This document shows positions 49,135 through 61,800 of a stretch of DNA of 64,000 bases, one piece after another. The stretch comes from Pratylenchus scribneri. Taxonomy: Eukaryota > Nematoda > Chromadorea > Rhabditida > Pratylenchidae. Position 1 is the first letter of the stretch. Each line of letters starts with the position of its first letter. The notes below the pieces were generated by a model. The model was not told the DNA's origin and did not search any database. It saw only the letters and a list, made by a program, of their open reading frames with translations. The translations under genes and the position numbers were made by a program. The DNA is taken from NCBI GenBank assembly GCA_030063045.1, contig JAQSEB010000032.1:310001-374000 (forward strand), in the 5' to 3' direction.

Positions 49135-51651
49135 TTAATAATCGTGATCTGTGTAATCGGAAGAGATATTGGAAGTGCTGGCCAAATTAAATGTTGCATT
49201 TGGGGACAGAGCAATTGGCGCTTTAATATTACGGATCAATTCAGATGTAGCTCCAGTGTTTTCTTCATCCTCTCCAATAAATAATTCATCATCTTCGGCA
49301 TAATTTTCTTCAGCTTCCTCTTCATTGTTCTCTTCGCCATCTCCATTGTTTTCTTGACATTCAACTTCATCCACGATCAAATCATCCTCCAATCCTTGCA
49401 ATGCCAACGAAACTGCTTGCAGAAAAACACGGATGCATTGGTCATTGAGAAGTGGAGCTTGTATAAGAGCCTTCAAGCGTGCATCCATCGTTCGATATTC
49501 AACTCGTCGATAAATTCGGTCTGGTTGTAATTTAAGTTCGCGGACTTCATTCATTTTCCGGCTATCATATTTGCGAAGTTTGATCAGAAAATCATGCATT
49601 CTTGGATGGGTGCAGTTTCTCTTCTATAAATAAAATGAATATTTTGAGATTTATGAAAATTAAAAATGGTACATGGCAAGAAGTCCGTTACAATGAACCA
49701 TTTTTCCCAAAATGGTACATTCTATGAAAAAATGGTACATGGCAAGAAGTCCGTTACAATGAACCATTTTTCCCAAAATGGTACATTCTATGAAAAAATG
49801 GTACATGGCAAGAAGTCCGTTACAATGAACCATTTTTCCCAAAATGGTACATTCTATGAAAAAATGGTACATGGCAAGAATCCGTTACAATGTACCATTT
49901 TTTAATAATCCAATTAAACTAATTTTTCTCAGAAAAAAATTTTTTCATTCATGAGTTCTTATAAAAAATCGACCTGAAAAGCCAGATTATTTGCTTCTGC
50001 TGATGCTTGACAGCGTGGCAAATCCTCATGAATTCGATCCCGAACATTCCAAAAATCGATTTCAAATTTTGGCGGTCAACTGAACATTAGAATTATAAAA
50101 TTATTTCAGTGAATAATAACTTTGGCTTTCATTAAATCGAGGTGCAATCGGAGTGATTTGGCCATCAGTGAATGATTCAATTGGGTTGTTTTTGCCGACG
50201 GCTGCAATTGGATGATTTGTGGAAATTTTGGCCGGCGGCTGCTTTCGTTGATTTGTTGGAATATTTGGCCGGCGGCTGGATTGAGAGTTGGGAGTAAGCA
50301 ATGATCGGATTGTAGCAGAATTAATTGATGGTGCTAAAGAATGAAAACTGTGGGTAATGATTTATTTAATACCTATGGGAGTCGAATGTCCGGCCAAGCC
50401 TGCCATCATTCTATCCTCATCAGCTCGAGGCAAAAATGCCATTGCCTTTGATCTTGTTTCCCAATCCGAGAGGCCAATATAATTTTTTCCCACATAATAA
50501 AGGAATTCTTAAAATTTTAATATATTTTATAAGCCTAAGTTATTTACCATTCAATTCCGGCGGCGATTGCTCAATGGTCAAGGCGAAACCACGGCGAACC
50601 ATTTCGGGAGGCAAAAAAGCCAAGGCCTGACACCAACGAACCGTCCTCCGAACTGGTTCCAAATATTTGTATTGGCCAATCAATCCCAATTTTTTGATTC
50701 GACGTATAAATGATTGCGCCAAGTGAAACAGACATGCCTTGTTGTTTATTTGAGGGAAAACATCAACAAAGGCCGAATATTCGGAAGTTTCAAAGTCAGT
50801 CATCACTGAATTTTTTCTTATTTTTAATATAAATTACATTAATATAAAACCTGAAATAGGCATGTCGTTTCCAAGAACCTTCTTTAATCCATTTAACACC
50901 TCAACATATTGCTCTTTACTTTTGTTTGTCATCAATGCGTAGACAGCTGGGAAGGCTCTGTGCTCCTTAATGAATCCGACAACAAATTGTTGAGAAAATT
51001 GTCTGGGACACGTTTGGAATGTCGCGTCTGCTGCCCAATTTTTGTTATCGCGAAGATATTCAATTGCCTAAAAATTTGAAATATGTCTTTTACTATGTCA
51101 ATCATTAAATTTTATTCTCTTTGAACCATTTTAATTTCAATATGTACCATTTCATACATATTGAAATTAAAATGGTACATATTGAAATTAAAATGGTACA
51201 CTGTGACGGGTTTCTTTCCATAATTCATCACAGTGGACCATTTTTTGCTGAAACATTACTTAAAAAACCCAAATTACTTTAAAACTTGCAAAAACCAAAA
51301 CGCGATCAGCTGCTTGTGGCCTTTTATCTGCAGAATCATGAATCAGGAAACTGAAATTTAATTATATAATATTTAAATTATTCCGAGTTTCCTACGGTTT
51401 TCCATTTTTTAATCGGAATTCAGCTGGTATCACAATGCTTGCCGCATTCGCTGCATTTAATGCATGTCCGAATCGCCTCCTCTTTCTTGCTCCCAGACTT
51501 GTTAAGGCAGCAAAAGATGGCAATCGTGTGAACATTTCGTCATCTTCTGTTTCCTTGACTTCATCGACCAAAGCTGCAGTAGGGATTTCCAAATCATTTT
51601 CAAGACGTTCCTTGTAATTGTTCAAACGATGTTCAATCTGAATTATATATA

Positions 51652-51688
<37 letters not shown>

Positions 51689-52307
51689 TTATCAAAATAA
51701 CGATTCACTGTGATAAACTTCAAAAAATGGTTCATTAATAAAAATGGTTCATTTGATAAAAAAAACGGTTTAAATGAACCATATTTCATCTCCAAATCGT
51801 GCTTAGTTCATTCATAAAAATTTATTTTAAATTCGATTTATATTATTTTTACGTTCTTATTACATTCAAATATTAAATTCGTTGACAAAATTCTAATCAA
51901 ATCATTTACCTCTTGTCCATGTGTTTTTGCCAAATGCCTGTGCGCTTTCTTGTTGATGGTACCCTCTTCATAATTTTCACTGCTTGTAATTGCCTTGACT
52001 GGACATCGCTTTGGTGGTCTCGATTCTTCACATCGCCAATAGGCTTTGGTTTTCGTCTTAGAATGCAGAAGAAAACGAAAACCTTAAATATAATTAGTAT
52101 TTAATATGTAACATAGTCGAATTTACCATCATGCCACAAGTCACATTTTCCTTTTGTTGTTTTTTGGATTTCAAAGCGCACTTTGCCAGCATCTTGTTGA
52201 GGAATTCCTGTTTCTACATCGATTTCACCATCCGATTCCGGCAATGCAACAACAGGACGTAGACGTTTCTTAGTGTCTGCTCCTAGGAGTAATTGACGGG
52301 CATTCAT
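49135..52307 (-). CDS. FLYWCH zinc finger-MULE transposase
   Basis: DNA transposase of the surrounding Mutator-like element. Exon 1 starts at 52307 (MNARQLLLGADTKKRL) and ends at about 52120. Exon 2 (52082-51910) completes a FLYWCH zinc finger: FRFLLHSKTKTKAYWRCEES, KRCPVKA, HRHLAKTH, with the Cys-Cys-His-His set present. Exon 3 is 51637-51396, and 51350-51278 follows with FLIHDSADKRP. The exon from 51067 to about 50859 gives WAADATFQTCPRQFSQQF and FPAVYALMTNKSKEQY, with the first catalytic Asp in AADATF. The exon from about 50806 gives MTDFETSEYSAFVDVFPQ and KACLFHLAQ, with the second Asp and the C..H motif. Further exons (50480-50370, YIGLSDW; 50080-49975; 49599-49135) end in an acidic tail. 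No stop or frameshift was seen in the catalytic exons. Confidence 0.82.
49663..49905. repeat. 66-bp tandem repeat inside the MULE
   Basis: About 3.6 near-identical copies of a unit with AATGGTACATGGCAAGAAGT, CCGTTACAATGAACCATTTT and CATTCTATGAA. Being 22 codons long, it leaves frames open on both strands. These frames are a by-product of the repeat. It sits in a transposase-gene intron. Confidence 0.85.
50186..50285. repeat. GCCGGCGGCTG repeat, short array in the MULE
   Basis: Three units with TTTTGCCGACGGCTGCAATT and TTTTGGCCGGCGGCTGCTTT. The same unit forms the longer array at 52364-52680. Confidence 0.65.
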
Positions 52308-52363
52308 TTCGCTTAAGATTACAAATTAATTAATAATAAAATATAACAAAAGACTAACAATAG

Positions 52364-52680
52364 TTTTGCCGACGGCTGCAATTAATGATTTGTTGAAATT
52401 TTGGCCAACGGCTGCTTTCGATGATTTGTTGAAATTTTGGCCAACGGCTGCTTTCGATGATTTGTTGAAATTTTGGCCAACGGCTGCTTTCGATGATTTG
52501 TTGGAATATTTGGCCGACGGCTGCTTTCGATGATTTTGTGGAAATTTTGGCCGGCGGCTGCTTTCGATGATTTTGTGGAAATTTTGGCCGGCGGCTGCTT
52601 TCGATGATTTTGTGGAAATTTTGGCCGGCGGCTGCTTTCGATGATTTTGTGGAAATTTTGCCGACGGCTGCAATTGATGA
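52364..52680. repeat. 36-37-bp GCCGGCGGCTG tandem array near the MULE right end
   Basis: About nine units of GAAATTTTGGCCGGCGGCTG CTTTCGATGATTTTGTG type. CGACGG and CAACGG variants mark sub-blocks, and a CTGCAATTGATGATATT unit marks each end. It lies upstream (5') of the transposase start and leaves three overlapping open frames that are not genes. Confidence 0.85.
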
Positions 52681-53282
52681 TATTGAAATTTGCAGCACGA
52701 AAAATTATATTTTTATAATCTATAAATGTTGGATAAGTGATTATAATATTGCAAATAAAATAATGATTTTGATTTTGGATGAACATGAGATAAGCATATA
52801 TCTATGAGTGTGCAAATATTTAAATGTTTATTCAAAAATATTTTTGTTTTTCAAAAAACAGATAAGGGATAATTAAATTAACTGCTTTACTAATAAATCA
52901 ATAAAATATTTTAAGTATTTTTATTTATATTGCTATATTGCCAATATATAAAAATTGTGGACCAAATTACTATTTTTTGTCTTTTGGACTAAATGATTTT
53001 TGGACCAAATGGTTTTGGACCAAAAGGTAATTTTTACACCTTTGGACCAAATGCCCGTTTTATGGTTTTGGACCAAATGGATTTTGGACCAAATGCTTTT
53101 GGACCAAATGGTCTTTGGACCAAATGTCTGGACGCCATTCAAACACTAAAAATGAGAAAAACGAGCATAAATCCTTTTTTATTCATTAAACAAAAATGCG
53201 TTAAATTAATAAAATATTCTATATTATTAATAATATCGAATATTGTTATAGAAAATTGCCGCATAATTAATTTAATTTGAAA

Positions 53283-55508
53283 ATGTCTTCCACACTTCAA
53301 CGAGCCTATATTGGAATGCAATGTTTTTGGGGCGTCGAATCATCTTTTGCGCGATTGCCTGGTATTTTCCATTTAAATAAATACAAAAATGAATTAAAAA
53401 TTTAATTTTTAATTAATTAATTAATAATCCCATTTTAGGCGTGAAAAAGACTCGTGTTGGATATGCAGGTGGCAAAATACCCTCACCAACATATTATAGC
53501 ATTGGCGATCATACAGGCAAGTTTACAAAATGGGAAAAATAAATTTTCTTTAATTTTACAAATTAAATTAAATTCTTCAGAAATGCTGAAATAAAAAAAA
53601 TTTAATTAAAAATCTGTATTAATAAAATAATATTATAAAAAGAATTTTCGGCAATCGTAAAGAATCTGCACAGAACAATGTGTGATATACCATTCGATTC
53701 CTCTCGTCGAGTTGAGTACGAATCTGCAAAAATTTGTTGTGGGAGGCACTTAGAAAAAAAGTTATAGTATGATGAAATTTGGAAAAGTGAAGGGTCCCCC
53801 CTTATGGATCAAACTCGAAAAAATTTTGAAATTTTTTTCTAGGGCAAATTATAGTTCAATCGACGCGTCTCGATGAGCAGAGCACGAATCTGCTATCAGA
53901 TTCTCATAAAACCCAAAAATAAAAAAGTTATGACCATTTTTAATTTCAATGTTGGGGCTAGGATTAGGGGTTTAGGGCTAGGGTTAGGGTTAGGGTAGGG
54001 TCGCCATGGGTTCTAGGGGCTAAGGGCTAGGGATATGTAGGGGTATGGCGTAATTTTGTCTAAAAATTTTTTTTGGAAAAATTTCGACCCGAAGGGGGGA
54101 CCCTTCACTTAAGCAATATTTGCTATTTCATCATACTATAACTTTTTTTTCTAAGTGCCTCCCACAACAAATTTTTGCAGATTCGTACTCAACTCGTCGA
54201 GAGGAGTCGAATGGTATATCATACATTGTTCTGTGCAGATTCTTTACGATTGCCGAATTTTCCCAACTCCGACTAGGATAATTTAGCAAATCTCATAGAA
54301 ATAAAAACTTTATATAATATTATATTCTTTGAAAGGCTTTATTTATTTTTTAAAAATAGTTTTATTTTTAAAAATTAATTTTAATAAAATAAATTTGGGA
54401 TCCAAAAAATCATTAGAACTAGGCAATTCTTTAGGTAATAGTTCATCAAGGAAATTTTCAAAAAATCCCAAAAATTCCTTTTTAAAAATGGCTTTTCAAT
54501 CAAAAAAATTCTAAAACCATTTCATTCAACAGAAATTACCGAATTGCAATTTGATCCGTCCCAAACCAGTTATGGCGATATTCTTCAATGGTTTTTCACC
54601 CATCATGATCCAACAATTCCCCACAAAAAACAATATCAATCTGCAATTCTTTACGTGGATGACGCACAAAAAGGAGTGGCCGAACAGGCAACACAAAATG
54701 CAAAAGTGAGCTGAACATTTTTGGAAAATAATTTTGGCTTAATTTAGAAGAAATATGGCGGCCGAATCGAAACTTATGTGCAAAAATTGGACAAATTTTA
54801 TCAGGCCGAGGATTATCATCAAAAATATTGGCTCAGAACACAAAGGGCCATACATAGAGAGGTGAGGAAAGGAAATGGGAATATTTATTTAAATTAATTT
54901 TTGCAACTGAATATTAGCATTTAAATTTGATAAATTTGGTACCAATTTATAGAACTGATTTAGACGAAATGATTAAATAAAGGAATTAGTGTATTTGATG
55001 GAAAATGCAAAAAATTATGACTAAAAATGAGCAAAATAGGCAAAAATTGAGCATTTTTCCGTTTTTTAGCCATAACATTCTGGCCAATTTGAATATTTTC
55101 TATCATTTTAATATCAGAATACTCTCTAGAAATAGTTTAATAAAAATGATATTAAAAGTTTTATTAATGGGTTGAAAATTCGATGTGAAATTGACCAATA
55201 AAAAAGAGGGAAAACGCATAAAATCCCATTAAAAAGAAAATTGAATTCTTAATTATTTATAAATTCCACATTTTTAAACAAATTTGAAAAATATTTTTTA
55301 TTTTTTCCACTTTCCCCTGCAGTTGAATTTGACGGATGCGGAATTGGTTGAGTCAACATTGGCCGCTAAAATCAACGCATTTTTGGGTGGAGGATTCACG
55401 GATTTTGCCGTTTTACGCCAACTCCAAACGGAATATGCCCTTTCGGATTCAGTGGTCAACATTGTGGAGGAAATTGCCCGCGCCGGGGGAATTGGCGATT
55501 GCCATTGA
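53283..55508 (+). CDS. MSRA: Peptide methionine-S-sulfoxide reductase A
   Basis: Reduces methionine-S-sulfoxide in proteins and free methionine; an oxidative-damage repair enzyme. Exons: 53283-53361, 53439-53516, 54533-54705, 54748-54861, 55323-55508, all in phase. The catalytic Cys motif is IGMQCFWGVESSFARLPGV. TRVGYAGG, SPTYYSIGDHTEITELQFDP and ILQWFFTHHDPT follow, then QYQSAILYVDDAQKGVAEQA. These are the family's conserved blocks; the usual GCFWG is QCFWG here, a variant I recall in other eukaryotic members. The C-terminal exon is longer than usual for MsrA cores. No targeting peptide is visible, so it is likely cytosolic. Intron 2 begins GC (ACAG|GCAAGT) and contains the foldback element at 53650-54254. 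It is convergent with INSC, 332 bp apart. Confidence 0.93.
53642..54262. mobile_element. Foldback element in the MSRA GC-AG intron, with telomere-like core
   Basis: The element is 53650-54254 (605 bp), flanked by GAATTTTC at 53642-53649 and 54255-54262. The ends are perfect inverted repeats for over 30 bp, beginning GGCAATCGTAAAGAATCTGC. Arms 53650-53820 and 54085-54254 pair. The unpaired centre (about 53950-54030) is a run of GGGCTAGGGTTAGGGTTAGG-type units. The arm words CGACGCGTCTCGATGAG and GGGTC/TCCCCCC also occur in the foldback element at 20547-21218, so the two form one family. Confidence 0.82.
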
Positions 55509-55840
55509 AAAAAAGAGAGGAAAAGAAATATTTTCATAATTAAAATACAACATTTTTATTTTTACCCATTTTAAATATGTAAATATGGTGGTGTAATCTT
55601 AATTTGTATTTTTTAAATAAATTTATGTGGTTATAATTTTTATGTTATCCACTTTAAGCAAATACAACAGTGCAGTAAACATTTAAAAGCATCAATTGGT
55701 AAATAAAGATTTTGGGATTAGGAAAAAATGGCCATAAATCAAAGAATTGATTTATTATTTCCTTCTTTATTAAATTTATTCTTTAATATATGAATATGAA
55801 AATGCATAAAAATATAATTTATTATTGTGTTTTTATTTCC

Positions 55841-58800
55841 TCAAACGGCCGTTTCCAATTGAGGCTGAAATGTGCTTTCCAATTTTTGCTATAATAAGTA
55901 AAATTAATTAAAAGGAAATTAAATTGAAGCATTTTACCCGAATGCTGGCGCAAATCAATTGAATTGGGGTCATTGAGCGTTGGCTATTCTCATTTCGACC
56001 AATTTCCAATAAAATTGGATAAACTGAAAAGAAAGATATAGAAGGGAATTCATTTTTCATTTTTAAAGACTTTCGAACCATTTTTGTAATTTGGGCTAAT
56101 TTTTTGGTCATATCTCAAAAAGGAAGTTAACAATTCGGAGGGCAATAATATGCTATGCCCAAAAATACTTTTAAAAGCTTTATGAAATCCAAGTTAGATT
56201 ACAAAATTTGAGTAAATTTCCACAAAAATGCGGGTTAATTACGCTAAATTGAGTCTAATTACTTTAAATATTAATATTTATAGAGGAGTTAGAGCTTTCT
56301 TATGGAAAATGACTGTAACAGAAAAGTTCCGTCCGTGGGCAATTAACAACGAATTGACCTTATTTCATTGGATATTTGGCCATTATGCTAAGTCAATGCC
56401 AACATTTACAAATTTGGGCCTATCCTAATTGTATAAATTGAAAAATTTAGGCAATATTTCTTGTCTTTACCACCTCAAAATTATTAATAAGCTTTACTAG
56501 AAATTATTTTTGAAACATTTTTATACCTTCCAATCACCTTTTTGCTCATTAAGTGCTTTCAATCCGACCCCATTTGAAGCCAAAAAGCCAAGACAAACTG
56601 CTGCCTTGTAGCTAATCCGTCGTTCCAAATCAGCCATGCGGCCTGTTGCTTTGATTGGGCCAAGCATTTTGCACAATGCTGGAATGGCACCCTGCGCAAT
56701 TAGAGCCAGCTGATGGCCTCGATTGGCCATTCGGGTGAGAATGGTGACCAACTTAAAAATGTTGAATTTATTTACACATTTTAACTGTTTCTTAGGGTAA
56801 GAGGTGTTTATGCCCATAACCATAATAATCGTAAGGGCATTCCTATTTGTCCTATTGTACTCCCAATTTTTGTCTAATCGCCCCTTCACCCATCAATCAA
56901 ATATTGCCCCAATCTACCTTTCAGTTTCAGCCTTTTTTTTCCTCCTGAATCACTTCATATTATTATTATCATATTTTTAGGCACAATTAATAAAGAATAA
57001 TTTAAGTCGAGTTGAGTTTCTCTTATCCCTATCGCCTTCATCATTTTTCCCACCTGTTCTTGGACAAATGGATTTTGTGCATTTGCCTTTGTGGACAATT
57101 GCGCGGCCCGAATTAGCCTTAGGACTGCATTGTTCACGTAAAGTAGTTCACAAAGGTCAGCAGGCGATTGGGCCGTCAAATTGGCCAAAGCGGCCATACA
57201 AAGAAGCAATGATTCGGGTTGGAGGGCGGCGTCGGCCAACTGAATTTTGTTAAATATTTTTTAAGAAAAAATCATTAAAAATAAATAATTTGGATTATAG
57301 CTTTTAAAAATTAATTTTATTATTTCTTAATTTAATTTATAAAATGCATGATTGGAATAAAATTGGGATTTTAATTCTGTCGGATTTTCAGTGAAAATTA
57401 TATTTTTTTCAAGTAAATGAAATTGTTGGGTTGCAAAAATTGGAGGAAAGTGGAGAAATATTTTTATTAAAAGAGAAATATGTATAAAGGATATAAAATA
57501 AAAATATAAATAAAGAATTTAAATTAAATATTTATTTTATAAAATAATCCTTTTTTTATTTTTCTCGAGAGTATTCCTTTGTTTCCTATTTTTCATTTTT
57601 TATATATTTTTCAATCCTTAAAATATCCCCCTAGGGCTTTATTCCTTTTTCAATTACAAATGAATATGAAATGATCGATATAATTTTAATAAATTCATAA
57701 ATTATCCAAAAATGGTCCAAAGTTGAGACCAATTTCCCTAATAAAGCCAAAAAAAAATAATTCTCTTAGTTAGCCTGAGAAGGGCTTATTTTTATTTTTT
57801 CATAAATTAGTTTCAGATTCAAATGCTCTATATAGGTTTATTAAATTAGATTATATTAAATTTAACAATTTTATAACTTTGTCTTTAGCTCAATTTGTCC
57901 ATTTTCCTCTGATTTATCGACAAAAATTGGCACACAAAATAATAATTTAAAAAACAAGCCTGGAGCAATCTTTGGACGAGTGGGCCCGCAGGACGAGGTG
58001 GACGAACAAATGGATGAGAGGGATTGGAAAGTTGGGCAAGACAGCCGGCTGCTTCATAGGCAACAGCCATCATCGAGGATTCATCGCTTTGGGGTGAATA
58101 TTTTTTGGTGTCACCGTCCTTCATCATTAGACATTTCATCAAAAATTCGAAGCCACCCATCTGCGGGAATATGGATGGATGAATTTGGAGATCGAAAAAT
58201 TAAAAAGGTCCGAAAAAATTGGATAAATCTAATGAAATTTGTGCCTTGAATTTTGCGCATAAATTTATCTATTGAATTTTAATTTAAAGTTTGGTTAGTT
58301 TGTTTTTATGGAAATGTAAATAGTTTTTGTACCCTAAAAATAGAAAATATGCCAAAAGTTTGCAAAAAATTGTGACTGACCGAAAGGAGTTGAAGGCATC
58401 CTTTGGCTGTGCCGCAAAGGACGGCCAATGCCCGAAAAATCAATTTGAGTGTGGCCGGTGGGCAACAAATTTGTCCATTTTTTGGCCAAAATTGGCCAAT
58501 GGCAAGCAAATTGTCGACGGCATCCAATCGAATTGCGTCCACACAGAATTCATCGCCAAAAAGGAGTAAATGGATGAATTGTTCCAAAGCAATTGGGAGG
58601 AGCTGATCCTCCGGCGAACATTGGCCCAAATATTGGCAAAGGACCTTCAGAGGGGATTTGGATATTATTTGTTAAAATGGATAATAAGATGGTGCTTTTG
58701 AAAATTTACTAAAAAATTTTATGGAAAATTTTAAACTTTTTTTTGCTCTGTTGCCTTTAACTTGGGATGATGAAATTAAAAAAAAATATAAATTTTAATG

Positions 58801-61800
58801 CCGAAAAAGCTCTAAAAATACCTCTTTTACCCTAAATATTTCAAAAAGCCTTAAAAGCTGTCAAATCTTGTTGGATATTAAAAAAATAATTAAAAATATA
58901 TAATACGGATTAAATGAATTAATCTAAATTACGTTCTGTTTAGGAAGCTAACAAGACGAAGAATTCGATGAAAATAAAAAATTCAAAATGCCTATTTAGG
59001 GTTAAAATATTTAAAAATAATCAAAATTTCCAAATATATTAAACTCACCCTACAAAATTGGAGCATGCATCCTTCGGCCATTTGCCTTCCACAAACTGCC
59101 AAATAATTGTAGTCCCAATTGTGGCCATCAATTTCTTCCTCCTCTTTTCGATTTGTGTCCTTTTTGGCCGTTGTTCTTTCCAAATCACGAATTGCGCGCC
59201 GAACCAATTCAATGTTCTAATTTTAAAAAAAGGTTATATTATTTTAAAATGGCATTATAATTGCATTTTTATTTGGTGGGGTCTCTGGTTTTATTAGGTA
59301 GGAAGAGATTAGTACGGTACTAGATGCCATCGAGATTTCTGGATTCCGAAAAGTTCCGTTATTTATCATTAAAACCGGATCCAAATAGAAAAACCTTGCG
59401 ATAAAAATTATTTATCTATGTTAAGTGGAATAAATTATGGAAAAAGGTCGTTGGTTTATTAGTTTTGTAAAATTTAAACTTGGAGTTAAAAAAATGATAA
59501 GAGTCTCAAAATATTTTCAATAAATTTCTTAAATTATGTTTAAAAATTGATTTTAATTCATAGGCGATTCAATATAATTGCAAGAATAATTTCCGTTAGC
59601 ATCAAATGTGTTAAATTATGCAGTATAAATTATAAATTTTTGCCTAGCCCCTTCCCTTGACTAACCGCTTTTGGCATTTGTTGGGCGCAGGGACTGGTCT
59701 GGACCAATTGAATGAATGCGGCACAGGTTTCGGCCAATTTCTTTGCGGAAATGCCATCCATCGATGATTTTGTCATTGACGGATTGGCGAAAGAAAAATG
59801 GGCGAAAATTGTGGAACTGAGCCGGAGAGCGTGATCAATTGTGCCTGGAGGGCAAAAAATAAAAATGAAGAAAATATTAATTTGAATGACAAAAATGATT
59901 TGATTTTTATGATTAATTTCATTTTCATTATTGGCATTATTTGGAATAATTCCCTCAGAGATAATATATAATGAGAATTAAAAAAACGGAATTCAGTTAA
60001 ATTTAAGTGCGCCAAAAATTAGGATTATTATAATTAATGCACCTCTATGGTAAAAGGTAAACCATGAAGTGCATTTATTTCATAGAATATTTGGTTATTT
60101 TTGTAAGTCAATGCCAACATTTATCAATGTAACCTATCCATTGGTAAAAGTTTTAGAAATATTTAAGGAAGCCCAAATTATATGAAGCCTTTGTGTTGAT
60201 CAAAATGGGGCTTCTTATTAGAGCACAAAACACGAATCCTACATCTTTTTTTCATAAATTGTCTTGGTAATGTTTAATATATTGACAATTTTTACCAATA
60301 AAATCGCAAGAGAGGACCAAGGCCCAGCAAATTTTTTAATGCAAAATTTTTTAGGGATCTTAATATTCATGCCGCAATATATGAAAAAAAAACAGAATAA
60401 CTCACTTGCTGTTCTGGCATAACTTGGCAATGGTGGCGGCTGCTGCCGAATGCCACCAAAATTCCCAGTACCATTTCCTTTTCCCATTGTCCATTGTTGC
60501 CTCCTCCTCGAGGCAATTTTTGATGGACCACTGTTGCGTGTATCATCGTCATCAAAATATTCCTCAGCAGAAGAATCATCGTCGGCAAGGGAAGAGGAGG
60601 AATTTTCCATCATCAAAATTGCCCCCCTCCTTTGGCCTCCAATCAACATTTGAGTGGATTTTGCAGCGGCTGCACAAAATGGCGGCGATGTGCCGGCCGA
60701 ACCTTGGCCAGAATCGGAACTGCTTGCCGGGGGAAGAGACGGTGGGGAGGATGGAGGTGGCAAATATGAAGAAGGAAGAATTGAAGATGAAGTTGGATGG
60801 ACGAGGTTGGGATTGGAGGAGCAAAAATGATGGCCATAAATTGGGGCAACAAAAGTGGCAGTGCTGCAGGGAAAATATAATTTATCTAAATGTTTTTTAT
60901 TTAAATTTGGCAACAAAATTAACTAATTTAATCAAAAACTTTTTGCATCGAAAAGTAGGCGTTTTTAGGCCATAAAACTTGGCCAAATTTGGTTCCATTT
61001 TAAGCATTTTTCTGTCTAAATTCTAGTCTAGCTCTAAAAGTCTAATAAACCCTTTAAAACTTTGTTATGGTTAAATTATATTAAATATTAATAATTTTTA
61101 TTATTATTTTGTTGTCAAATTCATATTTCCTCTTTTTTGAATGAGTTAAATAAAATGGATTATAAAGTAAATTAAGGACTACTGTGAGCGACACCCTCAA
61201 AATTAAGAATTAACTCACTCATTTTTATGTTCATTTTGATAAGAATGTTCTCCATAGTCATTGCCTTCAATATTGACTCGGATTGAATGTCGAAATGGAG
61301 GAAAATTTGGATTTGAATGACAAAATTGGGAACAATTGCCAGCGGCGCCTGCTTTTCGTCGATGATGCTCTCGGCCATTATTATTTCCATTTTGCTGGCA
61401 TTTTCGTCGATATCTGATCGCCGGTCGATAGATGGCCATCTGATTAAGTAAAATTAAAAAAATTATAGCCAATTTAAAAATTTCTTCCAATTTTTTTCAT
61501 ATCTGGTGGAATCATTTTGAGTTATTTCGATCTTATTTATGGCAATAATTTGACCAATCTTTATTTCTTTTTCAATAATTGTTGATAGCCAACACCTTGG
61601 TCAGAAATGACCTTGTTTCCCTATTTGCATTTTCTTATTATAAAATTGCCAATTTTACTATGATACATCAAAACATCGATTTTAGCAGATTAGCACTCAA
61701 ATTACTTCCGGTCTAAATTTTCCCAAGGATTGTCCACAAGGCAAATAAAAAATCATTCACTTCTCCTCCAGCAATTTTGTTGCCATTGCCAATTCCGTCA

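Larger units (their letters stand above)
48579..53144. mobile_element. Complete-looking Mutator-like transposon (MULE) with patterned TTTGGTCCAAA ends
   Basis: The element is 48587-53136 (4,550 bp) between direct repeats ATTCAAAC at 48579-48586 and 53137-53144. The outer ends are imperfect inverted repeats, GGCTACATGACACTTGGTCC against GGCGTCCAGACATTTGGTCC reading inward. Each end then carries many ATTTGGTCCAAAA words (about seven on the left, nine on the right, inverted), with short spacers. An 8-9-bp duplication with long complex ends fits the Mutator superfamily. Inside is a minus-strand transposase gene. Three internal minisatellites are also present. Confidence 0.85.

Noticed and set aside
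52326..52786. Three overlapping 110-134-codon minus-strand frames
   Set aside because: By-products of the 36-37-bp repeat inside the MULE, with the same repeat read in three frames.
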